DNA of 56,524 bases from the NCBI GenBank assembly GCA_021802655.1, contig JAJZRP010000002.1:1-56524 (forward strand), written 5' to 3'. Source of the stretch: Pseudomonadota bacterium. Lineage in GTDB: Bacteria; Pseudomonadota; Gammaproteobacteria; Burkholderiales; JABEVD01. Below, piece after piece: positions 47,791 to 55,805 of this stretch. Below the pieces are notes generated by a model. That model saw only the letters and a list, made by a program, of their open reading frames with translations, was not told the DNA's origin and made no database searches. How positions within the stretch are numbered: position 1 is the stretch's first letter; each line of letters starts with the position of its first letter. The position numbers and the translations under genes were made by a program.

Positions 47791-49727
47791 GATTTCTCCT
47801 CCCTGAAGAATTCTACAGCATCGGCTCGAGATCTGGTCCGCTTCATCGGGGGCAGGCTGCGCCAGATGCGCTTGCCGTAGGATTTCGAGATGATCCTCGG
47901 ATCGCAGATCATGAGTACCCCCCTATCTTCCTCGCTGCGAATCAATCTGCCCGCCCCCTGCTTCAGGGTCAATACCGCGTGGGGGAGCTGGAATTCCATG
48001 AAGGCATTCCCTCCTTCCCTGTTGATCTTCTGTATCCTCGCGGAAAGCACCGGATCGTCGGGAGGGGCGAAGGGAAGCTTGTCGATCACGACCAGCGACA
48101 ATGCCTCCCCCCTCACGTCCACCCCTTCCCAGAAAGACTGGCTGCCGAGAAGGACGGCATTGCCCAATTGCCTGAACCGCTCAAGCATCGCATTCTTCGC
48201 TCCCTCTCCCTGCAGCAGGAGCGGGAAATCGAGCTTTTCCTCCGAGAATGCCTCCTTAAGCAATTCGTGAGCGAGGCGCATCGCCTTGAGGCTGGTGAAA
48301 AGCAGGAATGCCCGTCCGCCGCTTGCCGCAATCAGGGGAAGCGCAGCATCGACCACGGCTTTGGTGTGTTCGCGGCTGTTGGGCTCGGGCATCGCCTCCG
48401 GCACATAGAGCAACGCCTGATTGGGATAATCGAAGGGACTGTCGAGGCAAAGCGTTTTCGCATCGACAAGTCCCATCTGCTCCAGGTAATGGGAGAAATC
48501 TCCGCCCACGGCGAGGGTCGCGGAGGTGAAAATCCACGACATCGGCCTTGCCTCGATCTGGCTGGAAAAAAGCTTTGCGATCGACATGGGCGTGGCATTG
48601 AGTTGCATCGCCTGGCTGTAAACCTCCACCCAGCGGATGAATTCCCCCGAATCGTCATCCCGCCAGTTCTTCGTCCTGCGCAGCAATTCGATTGCCCGAT
48701 CCCTGCAGTTCTTCAAACCTTCGCTGCGCTCCGCCTGGAGCTCCAGCAGCTTCAAAAGCGCTTCGAGGCTTCCCATCAGGGCTTCCAGAGCGGAAAAAAA
48801 ATCCTTGTCCAGCGCGGAAATGGGAAGCCTGGAATCGGCCTCCAGAACGGAAAGCCTGGCATCCTTCGCGCCTTTTTCGAGTTTCGCTGCAGCTTCGGGC
48901 AATGCCGCGAAATCCTTCGCTGAAATCGCAGCCTCCAGCCTCGTATCGCGCGCAAGCTCGATCATCTGGCTGGTTCCAACGGTTTCGCCGAGAAAAAGGC
49001 TGGCGACTTCGGGAAGCTGATGGGCTTCGTCGAAAATCACGGTATTGCAGGCAGGGAGGAGTTCTGCCACACCTTCGTCCTTCAGCATCACGTCGGCAAA
49101 GAAAAGATGGTGATTGACCACGACGAGATCGGCCCGCATGGCGGCACGCCTTGCCTCCATCACGAAGCATTCCTTGTGATTCGGGCATTCCGACCCCAGG
49201 CAGTTCTCGCGGGTGGAAGTCACGAGAGGCCAGATGGTCGCATCCTCGGGCACTTCGACAAGCTCGCCCTTATCCCCGCTTTGGGTGTTTCTCGAATAGC
49301 GCTCTACGCGCTTGAGGTAGGCAACATCCTCTCTTGAGGAGAGTCTCCCTTCCCTCGCGGTGCGCTCCAGATGGTAATGGCATATGTAGTTTGCGCGTCC
49401 CTTGAGAAGTGCCGTCTCGACCGAGATTCCGAGGGCACTCAACATGGCGGAGATATCCCGGGTATAGAGCTGATCCTGGAGCGTCTTGGTGCCTGTCGAG
49501 ACGATGATCTTCCCGCCTGAAAGGAGCGCCGGCACGAGGTAGGCGAATGTCTTTCCCGTACCGGTCCCCGCCTCGATGACGAGCCGTCCGTTCTTCGATA
49601 TCGCATCGAGGATCGCCTTTGCCATTTCGGTCTGCTGCTTCCTGGATCTGAAGCCTTCGATCGAGCAGGACAGGAGTCCGCCCTCGGAAAAGGCAGATTC
49701 GATGTCTGATAAAGTTGGGAGCGGCAT
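47787..49727 (-). CDS. dinG: DinG/YoaA-family ATP-dependent DNA helicase
   Basis: 646 residues. Walker A EAGTGTGKTFAYL, DEAH box in VIFDEAHQLPE, and motif VI region LKQGAGRLIRSEEDRG are present. Four cysteines (YICHY, NCLGSECPNHKECF) would bind an Fe-S cluster, as in XPD-like helicases. It acts 5'-3' in DNA repair or R-loop removal. The closest subtype could be YoaA rather than DinG; sequence alone does not settle this. It is followed by a coupled gene for a secreted protein. Confidence 0.9.
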   Translation of the reverse strand: MPLPTLSDIESAFSEGGLLSCSIEGFRSRKQQTEMAKAILDAISKNGRLVIEAGTGTGKTFAYLVPALLSGGKIIVSTGTKTLQDQLYTRDISAMLSALGISVETALLKGRANYICHYHLERTAREGRLSSREDVAYLKRVERYSRNTQSGDKGELVEVPEDATIWPLVTSTRENCLGSECPNHKECFVMEARRAAMRADLVVVNHHLFFADVMLKDEGVAELLPACNTVIFDEAHQLPEVASLFLGETVGTSQMIELARDTRLEAAISAKDFAALPEAAAKLEKGAKDARLSVLEADSRLPISALDKDFFSALEALMGSLEALLKLLELQAERSEGLKNCRDRAIELLRRTKNWRDDDSGEFIRWVEVYSQAMQLNATPMSIAKLFSSQIEARPMSWIFTSATLAVGGDFSHYLEQMGLVDAKTLCLDSPFDYPNQALLYVPEAMPEPNSREHTKAVVDAALPLIAASGGRAFLLFTSLKAMRLAHELLKEAFSEEKLDFPLLLQGEGAKNAMLERFRQLGNAVLLGSQSFWEGVDVRGEALSLVVIDKLPFAPPDDPVLSARIQKINREGGNAFMEFQLPHAVLTLKQGAGRLIRSEEDRGVLMICDPRIISKSYGKRIWRSLPPMKRTRSRADAVEFFREEKS

Positions 49728-49881
49728 AGATTGCCGATTATAACCTACGTCATCCCCGGTATCAGCGCGGCGGGATGTTTTCGATTCACCGATGGGCCCA
49801 TGGCACGATTTTTTGCAATCCGGTTTTCTCTGGAAATCCTCCGGCGGGAAGAGTAGATTTTCAATTTTGCAAGGAACCCCA

Positions 49882-50289
49882 ATGAGCGAAGAAATCTTTT
49901 ACAGGCCTGATGAAGCGTTTTCCAGGGAGGAGCGCACCCTGCCTGCGGAACTTTACAATCTCGCCAGACTCATGGTCTCAAGAAATACCGGCCCCGTTTT
50001 CGTTCCGATCAGAAGCATGCAGTACCTTGCCGTTCTCGACAGCGAAGAATTCATTTTCGTCGACGGCACCGGGAACAGGACCATAGCAATATCATGGCAC
50101 CGATTCAGGCCCGGGAGCAGAAGCGCACTCAGCGACGCAGTGCCCTACGAAGCCGTTTACTATTTTCCGGAAGCTGTCCAGACCATGAAGCGACTGCAGG
50201 GAGATTTCGCGAAAGCGCTCGATGCACTCGCTTCGAAACAGGAACCGCCGTCAATCGATGCGAAGGTGATCAGGTTCGAGTCCAAATAA
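49882..50289 (+). CDS. Conserved hypothetical protein (135 aa)
   Basis: Starts at the ATG preceded by AAGGAA; the track start at 49792 is 30 codons upstream without support. It reads as a small mixed alpha/beta protein (FVPIRSMQYLAVLDSEEFIFVDG, then a helical C-terminus) with no signal peptide or TM. No family is recognised. It is convergent with the Ser/Thr kinase gene, with no bases between the stop codons. The 154-nt gap from dinG (49728-49881) holds nothing clear. Confidence 0.7.
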   Translation: MSEEIFYRPDEAFSREERTLPAELYNLARLMVSRNTGPVFVPIRSMQYLAVLDSEEFIFVDGTGNRTIAISWHRFRPGSRSALSDAVPYEAVYYFPEAVQTMKRLQGDFAKALDALASKQEPPSIDAKVIRFESK

Positions 50290-52623
50290 TCAGAGCTTCT
50301 GCTTGATGGCGAGAACGGCCTGATTGCGCACCGTTTTCAGGAGAGCAAGCTCCTTTTCCTCTATTTTCAGAAGATTGGACTCCACCCTGTCGGCATAGAG
50401 CATGCCAATGAGCCTTTTGTCGACGATGAGAGGAAACAGGATAAACGATTTCGCATCGATGCTGGCTCGATACCAGGTCGGAATCCGCTCCCTGATGTTT
50501 TCGGCATCGATATCCGAAATGAAGATGTCGAGTCCCTGCTCCAGGGCCACGAGAAATACGTCCCTGGGCCCTGAAAGCGGAAACCTGAACCGCTTCACGA
50601 TTTCCTCCACGCCCTGCCCCAAGCCAAACCTGCCCACCATGACATTCTGTTTGACGTCCTTGATGGCCAGCAATACTCTCGAGAAATTCATGCTGCGGTA
50701 TATCGTTTCAAGCACCATACGCAGAAGGTCGTTGAGGTCGTACTCTTCGAGCAACACATTGGTGATGTCCTGAATACCTGCTGTCAGCATGCTCCCCGAA
50801 TCCTGCTTTGCAGGGGCCGCATCGACTGCGTTTTCGACCTTGATCGTTTTCTGGAATTCGTCTTCGATCGGTTTCGCGCCGGAGCTGACGCCGGACCACT
50901 GGTTGACATGCTTCAGGAAGACGCTGTCCTTGCTGCTTACTCCGAGGATCTTGACCTCGACCATGAATTTCTTCATCGATTCTTCTATGGCCCTGCCGAG
51001 CATTTTCTCCGAAACGGGCAGGGCCGCATGGTAACGTGAAGCGAGTTGGTGGAGTTCACGCCCCTTGTCCTCGTGTTTTCCGGACTGCGCGACGCGGCGC
51101 AATTCGTTGGAAAGATTGGTCAGCACCCTGAGCTTGCCGGAATCCGAATCCTGATTTCTGACCTTTTCGTCGCCGATTTTTCGCATGCTGGATACGATTC
51201 TTTGCGGAAAGTGCCAGTTCTGCGCGATTCCGATACCGAGTTCCTCATAGGTAACACCCAGGACCGAGGCCGAGGCATCGTCTTCGCCCATCTTCTCGGT
51301 CAGATTGCTGATCGCCAGCGCCTCCTCGGGGAAATAGAATGTGGCAAGCAATTTCCCGAGATTGTAAAACATGGCGCAGATGGCGGCCTCCTCCGCATCC
51401 CTGATGCCGATTTTCGGCGCCAATTCCCTGGCCAGCACGCCGCTGAAAAATGTGGATATGATCTCGTCTCTGAGTTTGAGCGCCTGGGATTTGTTCTGCA
51501 GATGCTCGAAAAGCATGAGGGTGACCGCAACATTCCTGACGGTGTTGAAACCGAGGATGACGACAGCGCGCGAAACCGTGCTTATCGTACCTCCGAACTG
51601 GCCATAGGTTGCCGCATTGACCAGCTTGATCAGCTTGTTCGTGAGGGAAAAATCCCTCAGGATGAAGTTCGAAAGATTCGAAACGCTTTCCTTGTCGGAC
51701 ACGGCAATCTTGTTGACAGCACTGATCGCCTGAGAAAGCGCGGGAAAATCGGATTTGTGCCTCATCCTTCTGAGCAGAAACTCGAGGGTGCTCTGCTTCC
51801 CATCTCCCTCCATGTGTGCAGGCTCGCCATAGGCTTTCAATCCGGAGATCAGGCTCTCGGCATCCGGGTAACGGTCCTGGGGATTGATGGCAAGCGCCTT
51901 CAAAATAATGCTGTCCAGCTTCTCGTCCAAGGTCTGCATCATCTTCGAGGGAGGCGGAACCGGAATGGTCGCGATATTGTGCAGGATTTCCCTGAGGCTA
52001 TTTCCTTCGACGGGATGTCGCCCGGTCAGCATGACGTAAAGAACCATGCCGAGCGAAAAAATATCGGACTGCGGGCTCGATTTTTCTTTCGAAACATATT
52101 CCGGCGCCATATACAGCGGAGAACCGAGAAGCTCCGTGGCAGCATCGGGAGAAGCCATGCTTTGCGCAATTCCGAAATCCATGATCCTGGGCACGCCGGC
52201 TCCATCGATCATGATATTGGCCGGCTTGATATCCCTGTGTATGATCTTCTGGCTGTGCGCACAGGCAAGCCCTTCGAGTATTCTGAGCGCGATATCTATC
52301 GCTTCCATCGTCGGCAAAGCGCCGCTTTTCTTGATTCTCTGACCCAGGGTCATGCCTTCCACGTACTCGAACACCAGATAGGGTGCGCCCTCGTACTCTC
52401 CTGCGTCGTAAAGCGTGACGATATTGGGATGCCTGAGCCCCGCCACGATCCTCGCCTCGTCGAGCAATCCCTCGAAGCCCGTATCGATTGCGAGCACCTT
52501 GATTGCAACCTGCCTTCCGAGCCGGGGGTCCTGTGCGAGATAAACACTGCCCTGAGCCCCTTCGCCCAGCAGCCTTTCGATCTGAAAACGACCGATGGAT
52601 TTCAAATCTTTCACCAATTGCAA
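50290..52623 (-). CDS. Ser/Thr protein kinase-HDOD-GAF fusion
   Basis: 777 residues. An N-terminal Hanks-type kinase (about 10-270) has GEGAQGSVY, AIKVL, HRDIKPANIM, DFG and APE, so it looks active. An HDOD domain follows (about 290-500), with the HD replaced (MFYNLGK), then a linker and a C-terminal GAF-like domain (about 620-777). No TM is present. Kinase-HDOD-GAF proteins are uncommon. It may integrate a small ligand with phosphorylation of partners. The start is a TTG at 52623; GTG at 52614 is possible. It is divergent from the DUF2784 gene. Confidence 0.88.
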   Translation of the reverse strand: MQLVKDLKSIGRFQIERLLGEGAQGSVYLAQDPRLGRQVAIKVLAIDTGFEGLLDEARIVAGLRHPNIVTLYDAGEYEGAPYLVFEYVEGMTLGQRIKKSGALPTMEAIDIALRILEGLACAHSQKIIHRDIKPANIMIDGAGVPRIMDFGIAQSMASPDAATELLGSPLYMAPEYVSKEKSSPQSDIFSLGMVLYVMLTGRHPVEGNSLREILHNIATIPVPPPSKMMQTLDEKLDSIILKALAINPQDRYPDAESLISGLKAYGEPAHMEGDGKQSTLEFLLRRMRHKSDFPALSQAISAVNKIAVSDKESVSNLSNFILRDFSLTNKLIKLVNAATYGQFGGTISTVSRAVVILGFNTVRNVAVTLMLFEHLQNKSQALKLRDEIISTFFSGVLARELAPKIGIRDAEEAAICAMFYNLGKLLATFYFPEEALAISNLTEKMGEDDASASVLGVTYEELGIGIAQNWHFPQRIVSSMRKIGDEKVRNQDSDSGKLRVLTNLSNELRRVAQSGKHEDKGRELHQLASRYHAALPVSEKMLGRAIEESMKKFMVEVKILGVSSKDSVFLKHVNQWSGVSSGAKPIEDEFQKTIKVENAVDAAPAKQDSGSMLTAGIQDITNVLLEEYDLNDLLRMVLETIYRSMNFSRVLLAIKDVKQNVMVGRFGLGQGVEEIVKRFRFPLSGPRDVFLVALEQGLDIFISDIDAENIRERIPTWYRASIDAKSFILFPLIVDKRLIGMLYADRVESNLLKIEEKELALLKTVRNQAVLAIKQKL

Positions 52624-52649
52624 CTCTCTGTCTGGACTAGAATCAAATC

Positions 52650-53024
52650 ATGAACTACAGGATTCTCGCCGATCTCGTTGCAATTCTCCACTTTTTGTTC
52701 ATCATCTTTGCGCTGTTCGGTGCAATCCTGGCGCTGAAATGGAAGCAAGCGATGTGGCTACAGATCCCTGCTGCGCTTTGGGCGGCGGCTGTCGAATATG
52801 CGAATCTCCCCTGCCCCATCACCCCCCTCGAAAAATGGCTCATCCGGAAAGAAGGGCTGAAAGCCTACCAGGGAAGTTTCGTCGAACATCACATGCTCTC
52901 CATCCTTTACCCCGGCCAGTTCGATAACAGCACCAGAATAATCCTCGGTACGGCCGTCCTTCTTCTCAATGTCGTCATTTACGGGAAGATCTTGAGACGA
53001 AGTCGAAAAAACGATCTAGAATAG
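52650..53024 (+). CDS. DUF2784 membrane protein
   Basis: 124 residues with four hydrophobic segments and the DUF2784 signature ANLPCPITPLEKWL followed by AYQGSFVEHHM. Function unknown. The ribosome site is weak. A TAGAAT at 52638-52643 lies too close to the ATG for a normal leader. It lies 26 nt downstream of the divergent kinase start. Confidence 0.85.
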   Translation: MNYRILADLVAILHFLFIIFALFGAILALKWKQAMWLQIPAALWAAAVEYANLPCPITPLEKWLIRKEGLKAYQGSFVEHHMLSILYPGQFDNSTRIILGTAVLLLNVVIYGKILRRSRKNDLE

Positions 53025-53050
53025 CGATATTGTTAACATAAGTGCTCATC

Positions 53051-53470
53051 ATGAAACCCAGCTTTCTCCCCGTCATACGCGAACTGGCCCGCTGTTATCA
53101 GGCTTTCACGCATTATTCCGCAGCGCATATCCGCGAACTCGGACTCACCCCGCCGCAGTTCGACGTCATCTCCACCCTGGGAAACACGCCAGGCATGCCG
53201 CTATGCAAACTGGCCGAAAAAACGCTCATCACCAAGGGAACGCTCACTGGAGTGCTCGACAGGCTGGAAAACAAGGGCTTGCTGAAACGCATCGTGCCGC
53301 CGGAGAACAGGCGCAGCTTCATCGCCGTGCTGACACCGGAGGGAGAAAAAGTGTTCAAGGAGGCTTTTCCCGCCCATGGCGCATACCTCGAAAAGCGTCT
53401 GGGCAAGCTGAGCGCTGAAGAACTCGAAACCATCCGGTCGGCTCTGGAAAAACTGAGGGAGACATTCTGA
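53051..53470 (+). CDS. MarR-family transcriptional regulator
   Basis: About 139 residues. The winged-helix core is clear: LTPPQFDVISTLGNTPGMPLCKLAEKTLITKGTLTGVLDRLENKGLL, with the wing RIVPPENRRSFIAVLTPEGE. The track start at 53042 is a GTG; the ATG at 53051 is more likely. TGTTAACA (53031-53038) lies just upstream, and a second dyad AATGTT-N8-AACATT follows the gene before the CDGSH gene, so the regulator may control both itself and the CDGSH/yceI genes. Confidence 0.88.
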   Translation: MKPSFLPVIRELARCYQAFTHYSAAHIRELGLTPPQFDVISTLGNTPGMPLCKLAEKTLITKGTLTGVLDRLENKGLLKRIVPPENRRSFIAVLTPEGEKVFKEAFPAHGAYLEKRLGKLSAEELETIRSALEKLRETF

Positions 53471-53478
53471 AATAATGT

Positions 53479-53508
53479 TTGCATTAGAAATGTTTCTGTA
53501 GTAACATT
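53479..53508 (+). promoter_or_regulatory. Promoter and dyad upstream of the CDGSH/yceI genes
   Basis: TTGCAT (53479-53484), 17 nt, TAACAT (53502-53507). The dyad AATGTT-N8-AACATT (53489-53508) overlaps the -10. The nearby marR product is a candidate repressor. Confidence 0.5.
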
Positions 53509-53542
53509 CAATCTCCTTCCCATATCTCAAAAGGAGTTCGAC

Positions 53543-53764
53543 ATGAAACAGGAACCTTTCGTCCTCGATCTCGCAGCCGGAACCTATTATTTCTGCGCCT
53601 GCGGGAAATCCAAAAATCTCCCCTATTGCGACGGCTCCCACAAGGGCTCGGATTTCACGCCCGACCAGGTCGAATTGAAGGAAGCCAAGAAGGTCGGGAT
53701 ATGCCGCTGCGGGAAATCCAAAAACAGGCCATTCTGCGACGGCACTCATTTGACCATCAAGTAA
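53543..53764 (+). CDS. Double-CDGSH iron-sulfur protein
   Basis: 73 residues holding two CDGSH cores: FCACGKSKNLPYCDGSH and CRCGKSKNRPFCDGTH. Each provides three Cys and one His for a 2Fe-2S cluster, as in mitoNEET-related bacterial proteins (ferredoxin-like, redox or Fe-S transfer). AAGGAG lies upstream. Located between a MarR gene and yceI, it may be part of a stress-responsive unit. Confidence 0.92.
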   Translation: MKQEPFVLDLAAGTYYFCACGKSKNLPYCDGSHKGSDFTPDQVELKEAKKVGICRCGKSKNRPFCDGTHLTIK

Positions 53765-53777
53765 GAAGGGAGGAAGC

Positions 53778-54377
53778 ATGAACAAAGCTATCGTAACGCT
53801 TGCCGCAGCACTGGCACTTCAGAGCGGCATTGCCTTGGCCGATGCCTACCAGGTGCAGAATTCGAGCCCTGCCGGCACCTACAAAATCGATCCGACGCAC
53901 TCCATGGTCCAGTTCCGGGTCGGGCACATGGGCGTGAGCGAATTCCCCGGAAGATTCGACGCCATATCCGGCTCTTTCACCGTGGATGCCGCGCATCATG
54001 AAGCCGACAAGGTTTCGGTGGAAGTGCCCATAGACAGCCTGGATACCAATTTCGACAAACGCAACAAGGATCTGCTGGGACCCGATTTCTTCAACGCCAA
54101 GCAGTTCCCGACCATGACATTCACCTCGACCGGCGTGAAGATGAAAAACGCCAACGAGGGTACGCTGACCGGCAACCTGACCCTGCACGGCGTGACCAAA
54201 CCCGTCACATTCAGCCTGAGGCATGTCGGAGCAGGGCCCGACCCCTGGGGCGGATATCGCTCGGGCTATGTGGCGAAAACCACTATTCGTCGCAGCGACT
54301 TTGGCATGAACTACATGCTGAACGGCATCTCGGACACCATCGAGGTGCAGATCAACATCGAGGGCAAACGGCAATAA
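53778..54377 (+). CDS. yceI: YceI family periplasmic protein
   Basis: 199 residues. The signal peptide (MNKAIVTLAAALALQSGIALA) precedes a YceI lipocalin-like domain: YKIDPTHSMVQFRVGHMGVSEFPGRFD, FFNAKQFPTMTFTST, LTLHGVTKPVTF and RSDFGMNYM. YceI proteins bind isoprenoid lipids such as polyprenyl quinones in the periplasm. It starts 13 nt after the CDGSH gene with GGGAGGAAG upstream, so both are probably cotranscribed. Confidence 0.93.
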   Translation: MNKAIVTLAAALALQSGIALADAYQVQNSSPAGTYKIDPTHSMVQFRVGHMGVSEFPGRFDAISGSFTVDAAHHEADKVSVEVPIDSLDTNFDKRNKDLLGPDFFNAKQFPTMTFTSTGVKMKNANEGTLTGNLTLHGVTKPVTFSLRHVGAGPDPWGGYRSGYVAKTTIRRSDFGMNYMLNGISDTIEVQINIEGKRQ

Positions 54378-54388
54378 GGGAGCCTCTG

Positions 54389-55207
54389 ATGGCCCCGATG
54401 CTCCTTTCGATGGCCGGGGAGACGGTCCTCTGGCCATTGGCGGCGACCGTTGCCGCAATGATGTTCGGCTTTTTGCTGCGCGATGCGCGCTCCAAACCCA
54501 TCGTCAGCACCCTCGCGACAGGGACGGGATTTCTGGTCGGATATACGCTGATCTACGGGATTTTTGCATTTCCCCCGCCTGAGCCGCAGGGTTGGCTTCC
54601 CTATTTGATGGCCTTGAATTTTCTGGTCTTTTCATTCGACGATCTGGCTGGCTTCTCCCATAGAATCAGGATCGTCCTGCAGGGAGCCTTCTCGATCTCA
54701 GGAAGCGTACTGATTCTGCTTCCCCTCTTCAAGACAGGATTTCCGGCATTACAACTCGCGGTGTCCGCCCTGCTCTGGTTCGGGCTCTGGATCGCCCTGG
54801 ACGGAAGAAACGGACCGATCCTTTTCCTCGTCGCCGCAGGCAATGCGATTGTCAGCGCGACCACGGGCAGCACCCTGCTCGGGCAACTGGGCGGGGTTCT
54901 TGCTGCTGTTCTGGGCGGGCATCTCGCCTTCAATTTCCCAAAACCGCGTATCCCCCTGGGGCATGCCGGAACCGCTGTCGCCGTGACGATCCTGGCAAGC
55001 CTGATGCTGATCGGCCGTGCCTATGCGGAAACCGCCCTCATCCCCAGCCTGCTGCTCCTATGTGCCATCCCCGCCGATTTCCTGGGAAGGTATCTTGGCC
55101 GCAACAGGAAAAGCCTGGAAATGATCATCTGCGGGGCACTCGCCCTGATCCCTGTCGCGATCGCATCGGCAATCGCGATCAAATCCTACCTTTCCCAGGA
55201 ATACTAG
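54389..55207 (+). CDS. Polytopic membrane protein, unknown
   Basis: 272 residues with about nine hydrophobic segments and short polar loops. No transporter signature is recognised. It begins 11 nt after yceI with GGGAG upstream, so it is likely in the same transcript. Its stop codon TAG shares bases with the convergent adenosyltransferase stop (CTAG). Confidence 0.65.
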   Translation: MAPMLLSMAGETVLWPLAATVAAMMFGFLLRDARSKPIVSTLATGTGFLVGYTLIYGIFAFPPPEPQGWLPYLMALNFLVFSFDDLAGFSHRIRIVLQGAFSISGSVLILLPLFKTGFPALQLAVSALLWFGLWIALDGRNGPILFLVAAGNAIVSATTGSTLLGQLGGVLAAVLGGHLAFNFPKPRIPLGHAGTAVAVTILASLMLIGRAYAETALIPSLLLLCAIPADFLGRYLGRNRKSLEMIICGALALIPVAIASAIAIKSYLSQEY

Positions 55208-55746
55208 CCCTTTTGAGGCGTCCATAACACATCCCCGCAGCCGCTTTCCCTGTTGACCTTGCGGGCGAGAATAAAAAGGAAATCGGAAAGGCGATTGAGG
55301 TATTTGAGGCTTTCGGGGCCAACCTTCTCTATTCTGGAAAGCGCAACCAGCGAACGCTCCGCCCTTCTGCAAATCGTTCTCGCCAGATGGCAAAGCGCTG
55401 CCGCCCTCGATCCTCCGGGAAGAACGAATTCCCTGAGAGGGGAAAGATCGGCATTCATCTTTTCGAGATTTTCGTCGATCCTAGAAACATGATCTGCTAC
55501 GATTCTGGACTGCCCCGGCAGGCAAAGCTCGGCACCGAGTTCGAAAAGATCGTGCTGGATGGCAAGAAGAGACTCCTTCACGCTACCAGGCAGATTCTCC
55601 GCAAGAACGAGCCCGATCGAACTGTTGAGCTCGTCCACGTCCCCGATGGCGGCGATGCGCAAATCGTCCTTGCCCACCCTGGTCCCGTCGCCCAGCCCGG
55701 TCTTCCCCTCGTCTCCTGTCCTCGTGACGATCTTGCTCAATCGCAA
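55204..55746 (-). CDS. PduO-type cob(I)alamin adenosyltransferase
   Basis: 180 residues. N-terminal TRTGDEGKTGLGDGTRVGKDD and GDVDELNSSIG, and the later ARTICRRAERSLVAL and YLNRLSDFLFILAR, are the ATP- and corrinoid-binding signatures of PduO/MMAB enzymes. It makes adenosylcobalamin. The ORF opens with TTG after AAGGAA. It lies 59 nt downstream of the glnE end on the same strand. Confidence 0.94.
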   Translation of the reverse strand: MRLSKIVTRTGDEGKTGLGDGTRVGKDDLRIAAIGDVDELNSSIGLVLAENLPGSVKESLLAIQHDLFELGAELCLPGQSRIVADHVSRIDENLEKMNADLSPLREFVLPGGSRAAALCHLARTICRRAERSLVALSRIEKVGPESLKYLNRLSDFLFILARKVNRESGCGDVLWTPQKG

Positions 55747-55805
55747 TTTGATTCCTTAATGAAAGTGTTTTTTTCCAGTATATCCATTGCCAGGCACAAT
55801 CGCGA

